The notes: generated by a model from the sequence alone, not told the origin. Counted from the first letter of the stretch, positions 53,867-62,960 are shown. The stretch is DNA of 64,000 bases from Paenirhizobium daejeonense (GCF_014280875.1 NZ_JACLAL010000008.1:42149-106148); one strand, 5' to 3'. Program-made: numbers and translations.

Positions 53867-54600
53867 GAAGCTGGCTTGCTTTCAAGCTCTGGCCGGGATG
53901 CATTCGCCTGCTTCCCGGTCCACTCTAACTTGAGGGCGGGGTAGCGCGCGAAGATGGCGTCGAAAATGCCGTCGCGTGCGCGTTGCAGTCGCCGTCTGTT
54001 GAGATATGGGCTGAGCGAACGCAGAGGGATCATGTTCTTTTCCCCGATGCCGTCGATGACGACGAATTCCGGCCTGCCCGAGCGGTTCTCGCTGTAGAGA
54101 AACTGCCGCATATGCATGTCGGAAAGCACCACATGCATGTCCATGCAGTCCTTGAACAACTGGTCGAAAGCAGTCAGGTGCTTGACGGCCAATGTGCCCT
54201 TGTCGAACAGTTTTTCGAGTGTGGGGGCGAGTTCATCGCCTTCGCCGGCAATTTTTTCTGTGACAAGCGCAAGCCCAGCTGTCGTCGACACGAGACCGCA
54301 GGGCACGGCAATCGGGGGAGCGCCCCGCTCGTCCTCGTTCCAGCGACGGCTGAGGATGAGATATTGGGTCAGTTCCCGCCGAAAGCCGCGATAGACCCCT
54401 AGCGGATTGGTTCGCTTGATCAGGCTTTCACCCTTCAGACGAGCATCCCCGGATGTTCTTTCCGGATCGACGATCTTCAGCACCACATCAGGCATATCGG
54501 GGTGGGTGTAGACACGTTTTAGTGAACCGGCGGTCTCGAACTTGCATTCCGATATATCGAGTCTGCTGCTGAACCTGCCGTAAAAGTCCTTGCTGGCCAT
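53863..54600 (-). CDS. YrbL-like (PhoP-regulatory-network) family protein
   Basis: This 245-aa kinase-like protein has ADP-binding-type motifs: GSLKRVYTHPDMPDVVLKIV (Lys candidate), FRRELTQYLILS (Glu), MHVVLSDMHMRQFLYS (catalytic-loop-like) and FVVIDGIGEKNMIPL (Asp). It resembles E. coli YrbL, a member of the PhoP regulon (PF10707). It is antisense between ldtR and ldtP and divergent from ldtP. An inverted repeat lies at its 5' end, so it probably belongs to the LdtR or stress regulon. Kinase activity is unproven. Confidence 0.8.
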   Translation of the reverse strand: MASKDFYGRFSSRLDISECKFETAGSLKRVYTHPDMPDVVLKIVDPERTSGDARLKGESLIKRTNPLGVYRGFRRELTQYLILSRRWNEDERGAPPIAVPCGLVSTTAGLALVTEKIAGEGDELAPTLEKLFDKGTLAVKHLTAFDQLFKDCMDMHVVLSDMHMRQFLYSENRSGRPEFVVIDGIGEKNMIPLRSLSPYLNRRRLQRARDGIFDAIFARYPALKLEWTGKQANASRPELESKPAS

Positions 54601-54613
54601 GGAAATCTTTGAT

Positions 54614-54633
54614 CGTAATTACATATAACTACG
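54614..54633. promoter_or_regulatory. inverted repeat CGTAATTA-cata-TAACTACG, candidate LdtR operator
   Basis: An 8-bp dyad (7 of 8 matches) with a 4-bp spacer lies 14 bp before the yrbL-like start, in the 240-bp divergent region shared with ldtP. Size and symmetry suit a MarR-family dimer. LdtR is the nearest such regulator. Confidence 0.45.
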
Positions 54634-54840
54634 CTTGATATGACAATAAGATGACGCCGTGCGCAATAGTCGGAGCCACGAATTGGCCATATTGCTATGT
54701 GAGCGCCGGAGGGAATAACGGTTGCATATTCGTCGCGGTGCCGGAGCGGCTGTCGCCCCAAAAGCCAAGCTTGGCGTCCGTTTGTTAACCATGGCCGACT
54801 TAAAGCATGGTTTTCGTTTGAACTGGAAACGGTAGGAAAG

Positions 54841-56169
54841 ATGTCGAAGAAATCTGGAATTGTCGATTTGTCACGCCGCGCGATCCTGCGCGGTGCCGCA
54901 GCAGCAGGTGCCGCAGCAATCGCCGGCCAGGCCGTTGCACAGACGGCAGTCGACGAGCTGATCAGCGCGCCGCGACGCGGCAACTGGGATGATCAGTTCG
55001 ACGCCCAGGCTTCCCGCGCGACGGCGAGCGTCGTGTCGAACACTCCCATGCTGAGCGGCAGCAACCTCTTCAACTTCCAGGATGCGATCCAGAACTATCA
55101 GGCCATCGTTTCTAACGGCGGTTGGCCACAGGTTACGCCTGCCGTCAAGCTGAAGATCGGTGTCGTCGATCCGTCAGTCCAGCAGTTGCGCCAGCGTCTG
55201 ATGATTTCGGGCGACCTTGATCGCGGCGCTGGCATGTCCAACTCCTTCGACACCTATGTCGATGGTGCCGTGAAGCGTTTCCAGGCCCGCCACGGCCTGC
55301 CGGAAGACGGCGTTCTCGGCGAGTTCTCGCTGAAGGCCCTTAACGTCTCAGCCGATACTCGACTGATGCAGCTCAACGTGAACCTGCAGCGACTGCAGGA
55401 GATGATGAGCAAGCAGCTCGAAAACCGCTACATCGTCGTCAACATTCCGGCAGCCTATGTTGAAGCGGTTGAAGGCGACCGCGTTGCGCTCCGCAATACT
55501 GCGATTGTCGGCCGTGACACCCGTCCGTCGCCGTTGGTGGATTCCAAGGTTTCCGACATCATCCTGAACCCCTACTGGACTGCGCCGCGCTCGATCGTCG
55601 AAAAGGACATTGTGCCGCTGATGCGCAAGGATCCGACCTATCTGTCGCGCAATAACATCCGCCTGATCGACGGCAAGGGCAACGAGGTGTCGCCGGAAAG
55701 CATTGACTGGTTCGCGCCCAAGGCACCGAACCTGATGTTCCGACAGGACCCGGGCAAGATCAACGCCATGTCCTCGACGAAAATCAACTTCCCGAGCCCG
55801 GAAGCGGTCTATATGCACGACACGCCGACCCAGGGCCTGTTCAACAAGCTGATGCGTTTCGAATCCTCCGGCTGTGTACGCGTTCAGAACGTGCGCGACC
55901 TCATCGTCTGGGTGCTGAAGAACACCCCCGGCTGGAACCGCCAGGAAATCGAGCGTGTGATCGCAAGCCGCGTCAATACGCCGATCAAGGTGACGGACGA
56001 AGTCGGCGTGCATTGGGTATACCTGACCGCTTGGTCGGCGAAGGATGGCGTCGTTCAGTTCCGTGACGATATTTACGGAAAAGACGGCAACGCCCAGCTC
56101 GCGCTGCAGACCAATATCGGCGTCGAGCAGGTCTCCGGTTCCGTCGAAGACGATATCCTGCCGCAATAA
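54841..56169 (+). CDS. ldtP: L,D-transpeptidase LdtP (YkuD/YcbB type)
   Basis: This 442-aa enzyme makes 3-3 peptidoglycan cross-links or attaches proteins to the cell wall. It has a Tat-like signal (SRRAILRGAAAAGAAAIAGQ), a peptidoglycan-binding domain (DGAVKRFQARHGLPEDG, about 140-175) and the YkuD catalytic domain with YMHDTPTQGLFN and the nucleophile C345 in SSGCVRVQNVRDL. AGGAAAG precedes the ATG. It is the likely target of LdtR. A hairpin and AT-rich region follow. Confidence 0.93.
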   Translation: MSKKSGIVDLSRRAILRGAAAAGAAAIAGQAVAQTAVDELISAPRRGNWDDQFDAQASRATASVVSNTPMLSGSNLFNFQDAIQNYQAIVSNGGWPQVTPAVKLKIGVVDPSVQQLRQRLMISGDLDRGAGMSNSFDTYVDGAVKRFQARHGLPEDGVLGEFSLKALNVSADTRLMQLNVNLQRLQEMMSKQLENRYIVVNIPAAYVEAVEGDRVALRNTAIVGRDTRPSPLVDSKVSDIILNPYWTAPRSIVEKDIVPLMRKDPTYLSRNNIRLIDGKGNEVSPESIDWFAPKAPNLMFRQDPGKINAMSSTKINFPSPEAVYMHDTPTQGLFNKLMRFESSGCVRVQNVRDLIVWVLKNTPGWNRQEIERVIASRVNTPIKVTDEVGVHWVYLTAWSAKDGVVQFRDDIYGKDGNAQLALQTNIGVEQVSGSVEDDILPQ

Positions 56170-56180
56170 CAGCGAATTTT

Positions 56181-56218
56181 CGGCCGCCTCCATTACCCTG
56201 GGAGCGGCCGGTTAGTTT
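56181..56218 (+). terminator. likely terminator after ldtP
   Basis: CGGCCGC (56181-56187) and GCGGCCG (56204-56210) form a GC stem, extended by CTCC/GGGAG-type pairs, followed by GTTAGTTT. The T-run is short. Confidence 0.5.
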
Positions 56219-56261
56219 CGTTATGGTTAATATACGCTTATCGGGTGACGAATAATAATCG

Positions 56262-56276
56262 TTAAAAATTTGTTAA
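56262..56276. promoter_or_regulatory. CtrA-type box upstream of the PLP-enzyme gene
   Basis: TTAA-AAATTTG-TTAA has the exact 7-bp spacing of a CtrA full site. It lies in AT-rich DNA, so a chance match is possible. It lies 79 bp before the start codon. Confidence 0.35.
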
Positions 56277-56312
56277 AATTTTCGGTTGTGTAAACCGGAT
56301 CCCGAAAATATC

Positions 56313-56356
56313 ATCTGCGCAGCCGTTTGTTTTTGAGTTGGAGGCTGTGCGCAGAT
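56313..56356 (+). promoter_or_regulatory. leader hairpin enclosing the start codon of the PLP-enzyme gene
   Basis: ATCTGCGCA (56313-56321) pairs perfectly with TGCGCAGAT (56348-56356), and GCC (56322-56324) pairs with GGC (56343-56345), with a 2-nt bulge. The right arm contains the first two bases of the ATG (56355-56357). GG of the GGAGG Shine-Dalgarno (56340-56344) is in the inner stem. The fold would block initiation. As DNA it could also be an operator. Confidence 0.55.
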
Positions 56357-57728
56357 GGATATGAGCAGCTCGAGCCGGAAAGTTAGCATTCCGGCATCAG
56401 CCCTTCAGGGCAGTCTCAGGGACTATCGGGCGCCGACCGGTCCCGATCTCGTTGGCCGAACAGACGGCTTCTTCGAATGGCAGGATCTGCGCCGACGCAA
56501 TGACGTATGGCCGTATGCCCGTTCGACCGAAACTGCGCCCGCGACCTATTGTAAGGTGCGTTCTGATTCCGATCGGAGCTTCCAGGGTATCAATTTCGCG
56601 TCTCAGGATTATCTCAGTCTTTCTTCACACCCGCGCATCAAGCGTGCCGCAATTGAGGCCGTCGAGCGCTATGGAGTGCATAGCGCCGGGTCTGCAGCTC
56701 TCCTTGGCAACACCGCCAACTCGCTTGATCTCGAAGCGAAGTTCTCGGACTTCCTCGGGGGCAGGGAGGTCGTGCTCTATCCGACCGGCTGGTCCGCAGG
56801 TTTTGCGTCTGTGCAGGGCTTTGTCCGGCCCGAAGATCATGTGGTCATGGACGTTCTCGCCCATTCCTGCCTACAGGAAGGTGCGCGCGCAGCTACCCAG
56901 AACATCCATCATTTCGCCCATCTTAACACCAGTGCCGTCATCCGCCGGTTGAGCAGGATCCGCGAAAAGTCTCCGGATGTCGGTATCCTGGTGGTGACAG
57001 AAAGCCTGTTCTCCATGCACGCCGACATGCCGGACTTTGCCGGTCTGCGTCAGGCCTGCGATACCTATGGCGCGACGCTTCTCATCGATTGCGCCCACGA
57101 TCTTGGCGCTATGGGGCCGGGCGGCCTTGGCAATCTCGGTTCGGCTGGATTGCTCGATGCTGCCGATATCCTCATTGGTAGCTTCTCCAAGAGCTTTGCA
57201 TCGAACGGAGGTTTCGTTTCGGTAAAGACCCGCGCTGCGGCGGAATATCTGAAATACTTCAGCGCCACGCAGACCTTTTCCAATGCGCTTTCGCCGGTTC
57301 AGGCCGCAGTCGTGGGTACAGCGCTCGACATCATCCGCTCGGATGAAGGTGAAGAACGGCGCCAGCGGCTGATGGACAACATTCTCTATCTCCGTAAAAC
57401 CGTTGAAAACACAGGGCTTCGCGCACTGGGAATTCCATCGCCGATTGTTCCTGTTTTCGTCGGCAGTGAGGCGCTGGGACGGCTGATCTCTCGCCGCATG
57501 CCTGATTTCGGCGGTATTGCCAACCTGGTGGAATACCCGGCCGTTCCCAAGGCGGAATCCCGCTTCCGTTTCCAGGTGATGGCGGATCACACCCGCTCCG
57601 ATGTCGATCGTGTCGTTGTGGCACTCGGCTCGGCGCTCGAGGCGGCGCGTACCGATCTCGAACTTTGCGTGACCGTTGACCAAAGCCCATTAAAATTATT
57701 GGGCACTTCAACTTCCGCGGCTGCTTGA
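56355..57728 (+). CDS. AONS-family PLP-dependent acyl-CoA:amino-acid condensing enzyme (CqsA/LqsA/KBL-like)
   Basis: This 457-aa fold-type I alpha-oxoamine-synthase-like enzyme has the PLP Schiff-base Lys K279 in GSFSKSFASNGG. The ring-nitrogen Asp is D245 and an AONS-type His is H248, in LLIDCAHDLG. The substrate loop is YGVHSAGSAALLGNT, and FASQDYLSLSSHP is the N-terminal signature. There is a long, non-conserved N-terminal extension of about 75 residues. Such enzymes condense an acyl-CoA with an amino acid, in biotin, haem, sphingoid or alpha-hydroxyketone signal synthesis. No biotin or haem genes are adjacent; the next gene is a six-TM GGDEF-EAL sensor. GGAGG lies 10 nt upstream. Confidence 0.85.
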   Translation: MDMSSSSRKVSIPASALQGSLRDYRAPTGPDLVGRTDGFFEWQDLRRRNDVWPYARSTETAPATYCKVRSDSDRSFQGINFASQDYLSLSSHPRIKRAAIEAVERYGVHSAGSAALLGNTANSLDLEAKFSDFLGGREVVLYPTGWSAGFASVQGFVRPEDHVVMDVLAHSCLQEGARAATQNIHHFAHLNTSAVIRRLSRIREKSPDVGILVVTESLFSMHADMPDFAGLRQACDTYGATLLIDCAHDLGAMGPGGLGNLGSAGLLDAADILIGSFSKSFASNGGFVSVKTRAAAEYLKYFSATQTFSNALSPVQAAVVGTALDIIRSDEGEERRQRLMDNILYLRKTVENTGLRALGIPSPIVPVFVGSEALGRLISRRMPDFGGIANLVEYPAVPKAESRFRFQVMADHTRSDVDRVVVALGSALEAARTDLELCVTVDQSPLKLLGTSTSAAA

Positions 57729-57788
57729 GCGACGGCTTATATTCTTTTTGTTATGCGTAGATAGCGTCTGTTTGCCTTTTTTGGCATC

Positions 57789-57811
57789 AAACGCTGATGT
57801 TAGCAGCGTTT
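57789..57811. promoter_or_regulatory. inverted repeat between PLP enzyme and c-di-GMP sensor genes
   Basis: AAACGCTG-atgttag-CAGCGTTT is a perfect 8-bp dyad 60 bp after the PLP-enzyme stop and 73 bp before the sensor start. It may be a weak terminator/attenuator or an operator. Confidence 0.45.
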
Positions 57812-57883
57812 AACAATTGAATTTACTGTTTGGAAACACATTTCACACAGAGTTGACCAGCTCTGCGGTTGAAAGGCTGTGGC

Positions 57884-59938
57884 ATGACACTTGTTTCCCG
57901 GCTCGAGGCGGCCATCGACTGGCTGACGCCGGCGCATCTGAAAGAAGATGTGCATACGCGCAAGCGTGTCCGCATGTTCTTGATCAGTCACATGTTCGGC
58001 CCCATAACCGGTGCGCCGATTCCCTTGAGCCTTTTTGTTATCGATCCTGCCCCTTATCCGCAGGTGCCGATCCTTGCCGCATCGATCTTTGGCTTCTGGT
58101 TGTTCCTGCCGCTGATCAAGCTGTTTCCACGCGGCTATGGTGTGCTCTCCCAGCTGTCGATCCTCAATCTGAATTTTGCAATTCTTTGGGGCTCCTATCA
58201 CTATGGGGGCGCGAGTTCGCCTTTTCTGATGTGGTATGTTGTCATGCCGATGCTTGCCTTCTTCTATATGGGGGCGACACTGGTGACGCGCGTGGCGGTG
58301 TTGTCCCAGCTCATGCTCGGCCTGTCGGTTTTCGTCGCAGCCTATATTCTGCAGGGCGAGCGCTTCCCCGATAACATTCCGCTTGAGAACATGGTCTATG
58401 CGGGGATGATCTCCGCCTTCAGCGCAACTATCTACGCCTTCTTCATGGCGAGTTATTACGCCAGCGTGGTCGACAGCCAGTCGGAGTTGATCAAGGAGAT
58501 CTCCCGCCACGAAAAGACACTCGAGGAACTCACGGAAGCCAAGGAGGAAATGGAGCAGGCCAACGCCGCTCTGGTGATTGCCAAGAACCTCGCGGAGGCC
58601 CGCAACCGCGAACTCGAGGCGACGAGGGCGAGCCTCGAATACAATGCCCTGCACGACGCGCTCACCGGGCTTCCGAACCGGCGCTATCTCGATAATGTCA
58701 TGGCCCAGTATGCTGAATCATGCCGTCGCGACGGCACGGGCGTGGCCTTGCTGCATGTGGATCTCGACCGATTCAAGCAGATCAACGACACGCTCGGTCA
58801 CACGGCGGGCGATGAGATGCTTATCCACGTTGCGAGACTCATCAAGGCCGTCGTGGGAGAGGGCGATTTCATTGCTCGTGTTGGCGGGGACGAATTTGTT
58901 ATCGTCAGCCACGTGGATGAGGATAACAATGAGGCGCTTTCTGCCAAGGCCGATGAACTGATCGAGAAGATACGCCAACCCGTTCCGTATCAGGGGCATC
59001 TCTGCCGCGTCGGTGCCAGCATCGGCATCGCGGTCGCCATGGGGGAAAACATCGATCCGAAGAGCCTTCTGGTCAACTCCGATATCGCACTCTACCGCGT
59101 CAAGCAGCGCGCCAAGGGGCATAGCGAATTCTTCTCCGAGGAGATCCAGCGCGAGATCGTAGACACCAAACGGACGGCGGACGACATCCTGCGCGGCATC
59201 GAGCAGAAGGAATTTATCAGTTTCTATCAACCGCAATTTGATGCGCGCACTCACGAGATCGTCGGTGTCGAAGCGCTGGTGCGCTGGAACCATCCTGCCA
59301 AGGGCATTCTGCCACCGTCGCACTTCCTCGGAATCGCCGAGGATCTCAATGTGCTCAGCACCATCGACGCCATTATCCTGGATCGCGCCATCGCCGATCT
59401 GGAACGATGGAACGGCAGGGGCTTTACGGTTCCCAAGGTGGCTGTGAACGTTTCGGCTCGCCGGCTGAACGATCGCCAGTTGCTCGACAATCTGCGTGCG
59501 CTGCAAATCAAGCCCGGCACAGTCTCGTTCGAACTGGTGGAATCGGTCTTCCTCGATGAAACCGATGAGTCGATCTCCTCAAATATCGAGCAGATAAAGG
59601 AACTCGGGATCGAGATCGAGATCGATGATTTCGGCACCGGCTACGCCTCCATCGTCAGTCTGCTCAAGCTCAATCCCAAACGTTTGAAGATCGACCGCCA
59701 GTTCGTTGCGCCGGTGCTCGTTTCAATCGAGAAGCGCAGACTGGTTTCCTCGATCATCGATATGGGCAAGTCGCTCGGCATCGAAGTGATCGCGGAGGGC
59801 GTCGAGACGATGGAACAGGCGCACATTCTCAAGGAACTTGGGTGTGACGTGTTGCAGGGCTATGCCTTCGCAAAACCGATGAGCGCTGCCGATTTGGAGC
59901 GATTCGTCGAACAGCATCAGTGGCGCAAGGCCTCCTGA
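57884..59938 (+). CDS. membrane sensor with GGDEF and EAL domains (c-di-GMP cyclase/phosphodiesterase)
   Basis: This 684-aa protein has a short cytoplasmic N-terminus, then six helices (about 30-195; MFLISHMFGPITGAPIPLSL, FAILWGSYHYGGASSPFLMW, MPMLAFFYMGATLVTRV), a coiled coil (KTLEELTEAKEEMEQANAAL) and GGDEF (residues 334-338, motif intact). The upstream I-site Arg is missing (GEGD instead of RxxD). The EAL domain starts at E463 (VEALVRW) and has FELVES, DDFGTGYAS, KIDRQF and EGVE, so all catalytic residues are present. It is probably bifunctional, tuned by a ligand or the membrane state. It is preceded by an AONS-type synthase whose product it might sense. Confidence 0.92.
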   Translation: MTLVSRLEAAIDWLTPAHLKEDVHTRKRVRMFLISHMFGPITGAPIPLSLFVIDPAPYPQVPILAASIFGFWLFLPLIKLFPRGYGVLSQLSILNLNFAILWGSYHYGGASSPFLMWYVVMPMLAFFYMGATLVTRVAVLSQLMLGLSVFVAAYILQGERFPDNIPLENMVYAGMISAFSATIYAFFMASYYASVVDSQSELIKEISRHEKTLEELTEAKEEMEQANAALVIAKNLAEARNRELEATRASLEYNALHDALTGLPNRRYLDNVMAQYAESCRRDGTGVALLHVDLDRFKQINDTLGHTAGDEMLIHVARLIKAVVGEGDFIARVGGDEFVIVSHVDEDNNEALSAKADELIEKIRQPVPYQGHLCRVGASIGIAVAMGENIDPKSLLVNSDIALYRVKQRAKGHSEFFSEEIQREIVDTKRTADDILRGIEQKEFISFYQPQFDARTHEIVGVEALVRWNHPAKGILPPSHFLGIAEDLNVLSTIDAIILDRAIADLERWNGRGFTVPKVAVNVSARRLNDRQLLDNLRALQIKPGTVSFELVESVFLDETDESISSNIEQIKELGIEIEIDDFGTGYASIVSLLKLNPKRLKIDRQFVAPVLVSIEKRRLVSSIIDMGKSLGIEVIAEGVETMEQAHILKELGCDVLQGYAFAKPMSAADLERFVEQHQWRKAS

Positions 59939-60076
59939 TCCTCACTTCTTTTTCGATTTCTGGTCAGCAGGCAGCGTGTCATCGCTCTTTGATGCGCAAA
60001 TGTCGCGTCCCGTATTGCCCTTGACCATCGGGGACGTTAAGACCCCTTGGCATCAACCCGTCAGGAGCATTCAATC

Positions 60077-61366
60077 ATGTCGAACACAGATGCCTTCTTC
60101 TCCCGTCCGCTTGCCGAGACCGATCCGGAAATCTTCGGCGCGATCGAGAAGGAACTGGGTCGCCAACGTCACGAAATCGAGCTGATCGCCTCGGAAAATA
60201 TCGTATCCCGTGCAGTCCTTGAGGCGCAGGGTTCGATCATGACGAACAAGTATGCCGAAGGGTATCCGGGCAAGCGCTATTACGGCGGCTGCCAATTTGT
60301 CGATATAGCCGAAGAACTGGCGATCGAACGCGCCAAGAAGCTGTTCGGCGTCAACTTCGCCAACGTTCAGCCGAATTCCGGTTCACAGATGAACCAGGCG
60401 GTCTTCCTTGCTCTGCTGCAGCCAGGTGACACCTTCATGGGCCTCGACCTGAATTCCGGGGGGCACCTGACGCATGGTTCGCCGGTCAACATGTCGGGCA
60501 AGTGGTTCAACGTCGTTTCTTACGGCGTGCGTGAAGGCGACAACCTGCTCGACATGGATGCCGTTGCCGAAAAGGCTCGCACCCACAAGCCGAAGCTGAT
60601 CATCGCCGGCGGTACCGCCTATTCCCGTATCTGGGACTGGAAGCGCTTCCGCGAGATTGCCGATGAAGTCGGCGCATACCTGATGGTCGACATGGCCCAC
60701 ATCGCCGGCCTCGTTGCCGGTGGCCAGCATCCGTCGCCGTTCCCGCATTGTCACGTCGCCACTACTACGACGCACAAGTCGCTCCGCGGCCCGCGCGGCG
60801 GCGTCATTCTGACGAACGACGAGGATCTGGCGAAGAAGTTCAATTCCGCTGTATTCCCCGGCCTGCAAGGCGGTCCGTTGATGCACATCATCGCCGCCAA
60901 GGCCGTTGCCTTCGGTGAAGCGTTGCAGCCGGAATTCAAGGATTACGCGGCCCAGATCGTCAAGAACGCCAAGGCGCTGTCCGAGACCCTGGTTGCCGGC
61001 GGCCTCGACATCGTATCGGGCGGCACGGACAACCACCTGATGCTGGTCGACCTTCGCAAGAAGAACGCCACCGGCAAGCGGGCAGAAGCAGCGCTTGGTC
61101 GCGGGTACATCACCTGCAACAAGAACGGCATTCCGTTCGACCCCGAAAAGCCCTTCGTCACCTCCGGTGTTCGTCTCGGCACGCCTGCCGGCACGACCCG
61201 TGGCTTCAAGGAAGCGGAATTCAAGGAAATCGGCAACCTCATCATCGAAGTTCTCGATGGCCTGAAGGTCGCGAATTCCGACGAAGGCAATGCCGCGGTC
61301 GAAGCTTCCGTCCGGGAAAAGGTGGTCGCGCTGACCGGCCGCTTCCCGATGTATCCTTACATGTAA
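60077..61366 (+). CDS. glyA: serine hydroxymethyltransferase
   Basis: This 429-aa PLP enzyme interconverts serine and glycine with tetrahydrofolate. Typical segments are [75 protein letters not shown], the PLP-Lys motif [18 protein letters not shown] and [23 protein letters not shown] lies 8 nt before the ATG at 60077; an in-frame start 30 bp earlier lacks one. It begins the glyA-nrdR-ribD run. No glycine riboswitch was recognised in the 138-bp leader. Confidence 0.98.
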   Translation: MSNTDAFFSRPLAETDPEIFGAIEKELGRQRHEIELIASENIVSRAVLEAQGSIMTNKYAEGYPGKRYYGGCQFVDIAEELAIERAKKLFGVNFANVQPNSGSQMNQAVFLALLQPGDTFMGLDLNSGGHLTHGSPVNMSGKWFNVVSYGVREGDNLLDMDAVAEKARTHKPKLIIAGGTAYSRIWDWKRFREIADEVGAYLMVDMAHIAGLVAGGQHPSPFPHCHVATTTTHKSLRGPRGGVILTNDEDLAKKFNSAVFPGLQGGPLMHIIAAKAVAFGEALQPEFKDYAAQIVKNAKALSETLVAGGLDIVSGGTDNHLMLVDLRKKNATGKRAEAALGRGYITCNKNGIPFDPEKPFVTSGVRLGTPAGTTRGFKEAEFKEIGNLIIEVLDGLKVANSDEGNAAVEASVREKVVALTGRFPMYPYM

Positions 61367-61375
61367 GGAAGACGC

Positions 61376-61852
61376 ATGCGCTGTCCCTTCTGCGGTTCAG
61401 ACGATACCCAGGTCAAGGATTCCCGTCCGGCGGAGGATAACACCTCCATCCGCCGGCGGAGGATTTGTCCGGATTGCGGCGGTCGTTTCACCACCTTCGA
61501 ACGGGTGCAGCTCCGCGAGCTCATGGTCGTCAAGAAGACCGGTCGCAAGGTGCCCTTCGATCGCAACAAGCTTGTGCGCTCGTTCCAGATCGCGCTGCGC
61601 AAGAGGCCGGTCGACAACGATCGCATCGAGCGTGCGGTCTCCGGCATTGTCCGCAGGCTTGAAAGCTCGGGCGAGACGGAAATTCCCTCTGAGGAAATCG
61701 GGCTGCAGGTGCTTGAGGCGCTGAAAAGCCTCGATGACGTCGGCTTTGTCCGTTACGCCTCCGTCTATCGCGACTTCTCTCATGCGGAAGATTTCGAGCA
61801 GGTGATCGCAGAGATCAATGCGAAGATCTCCCGCGATAGCGGCATGGAGTGA
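61376..61852 (+). CDS. nrdR: transcriptional repressor NrdR
   Basis: This 158-aa repressor of ribonucleotide reductase genes has an N-terminal zinc ribbon ([17 protein letters not shown] and [12 protein letters not shown]) and an ATP-cone domain (about 49-139, [20 protein letters not shown]) that senses dATP/ATP. It starts 9 bp after glyA and ends 3 bp before ribD, a conserved alphaproteobacterial order. It should act on NrdR boxes elsewhere; none was seen in this window. Confidence 0.97.
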   Translation: MRCPFCGSDDTQVKDSRPAEDNTSIRRRRICPDCGGRFTTFERVQLRELMVVKKTGRKVPFDRNKLVRSFQIALRKRPVDNDRIERAVSGIVRRLESSGETEIPSEEIGLQVLEALKSLDDVGFVRYASVYRDFSHAEDFEQVIAEINAKISRDSGME

Positions 61853-61855
61853 TCC

Positions 61856-62941
61856 TTGGCCGCGGCGCCCGATGACGAGCGCTTCATGGCGGCCGCGATC
61901 CGCCTGTCCCAGTGGAATCTCGGACGTACCTCTACAAATCCTTCCGTTGGCTGCGTGATCGTCAGGGACGGCGTCATCGTCGGCCGTGGCGTCACGGCTG
62001 AAGGCGGGCGGCCCCATGCCGAACCGCAGGCTCTCGCCGATGCGGGAGAAAAGGCGAGGGGGGCGACTGCCTATGTCACCCTTGAGCCGTGCTCGCATCA
62101 CGGCAAGACACCGCCCTGCGCCGAGGCGCTGATAGCCGGCGGCGTCGCACGCGTGGTCGTTTCCGTGACCGATCCGGACGAACGGGTGTCGGGGCGGGGG
62201 CTCGGCATGCTGGAGGCGGCCGGCATAGAAGTTGAAAGCGGTGTTCTGGAAGAGGAGGGGCGGAAGGCGCTCACGGGTTACCTCACCCGCCAGACGAAGG
62301 GCCGCCCGCAAGTGATTCTGAAGCTTGCCGTTTCCCAGGATGGGATGATCGGCCGTGAAGGAGAGGGGCAGGTGGCGATCACCGGTCCTGTGGCCCGCGC
62401 CCAGGTGCAGATGCTTCGCGCCGAAACCGATGCTATCCTCGTCGGAATTGGAACCGCGCTGGCTGATGATCCCGAACTCACCGTCCGTCTCCCAGGACTT
62501 CAGCAACTTTCGCCCATCCGGGTGATTTTGGATCGCAGGCTCGAATTGCCGCTTGGTTCGAAGTTGGTGAAAACGGCGAACGAGCTTCCCGTCATCTGCA
62601 TTGCGGGACCAGGTGATGACGGCGCCTTGTCAGGCCGTCGCGAGGCGCTTCGTGCTGCCGGCGTGGAGGTCCTGCAATCGGAGGATCTCGGGGCATTATT
62701 GTTTGCTCTCGCTGCCCGCGGCACTTCTTCCCTTCTGGTGGAGGGGGGCGCTCAGATCGCCCGGTCCTTCCTCGATCTGGGAGTGATTGACGAAATCTGG
62801 CTCTTTCGTGGCGATGTCGTCGTCGGGACGGGCGGTATACCCTCTCCAGTAACTCCGGCGAGGTTGCCACCGGAGTTTGTCCTGGAGCGATCGCTCGCTC
62901 TCGGACCGGATCGTCTGGAGATCTTCCGCCGTCCCGACTGA
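61856..62941 (+). CDS. ribD: bifunctional riboflavin biosynthesis deaminase/reductase
   Basis: This 361-aa enzyme performs the second and third steps from GTP to riboflavin. The N-terminal deaminase domain has Zn motifs GGRPHAEPQAL and EPCSHHGKTPPCAEAL. The C-terminal reductase starts LKLAVSQDGMIG and has ILVGIGTALADDPELTVR and LLVEGGAQIARSF. The TTG at 61856 is the first start and has GGAG at 61846-61849. In related rhizobia ribE (riboflavin synthase) usually follows; here it does not. Confidence 0.95.
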   Translation: MAAAPDDERFMAAAIRLSQWNLGRTSTNPSVGCVIVRDGVIVGRGVTAEGGRPHAEPQALADAGEKARGATAYVTLEPCSHHGKTPPCAEALIAGGVARVVVSVTDPDERVSGRGLGMLEAAGIEVESGVLEEEGRKALTGYLTRQTKGRPQVILKLAVSQDGMIGREGEGQVAITGPVARAQVQMLRAETDAILVGIGTALADDPELTVRLPGLQQLSPIRVILDRRLELPLGSKLVKTANELPVICIAGPGDDGALSGRREALRAAGVEVLQSEDLGALLFALAARGTSSLLVEGGAQIARSFLDLGVIDEIWLFRGDVVVGTGGIPSPVTPARLPPEFVLERSLALGPDRLEIFRRPD

Positions 62942-62960
62942 CGCAGGCTGTTCTGCTGCG

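Noticed and set aside
59939..60076. Glycine riboswitch in the glyA leader
   Set aside because: The leader is only 138 bp and lacks the conserved aptamer blocks; a simple promoter and RBS explain it.
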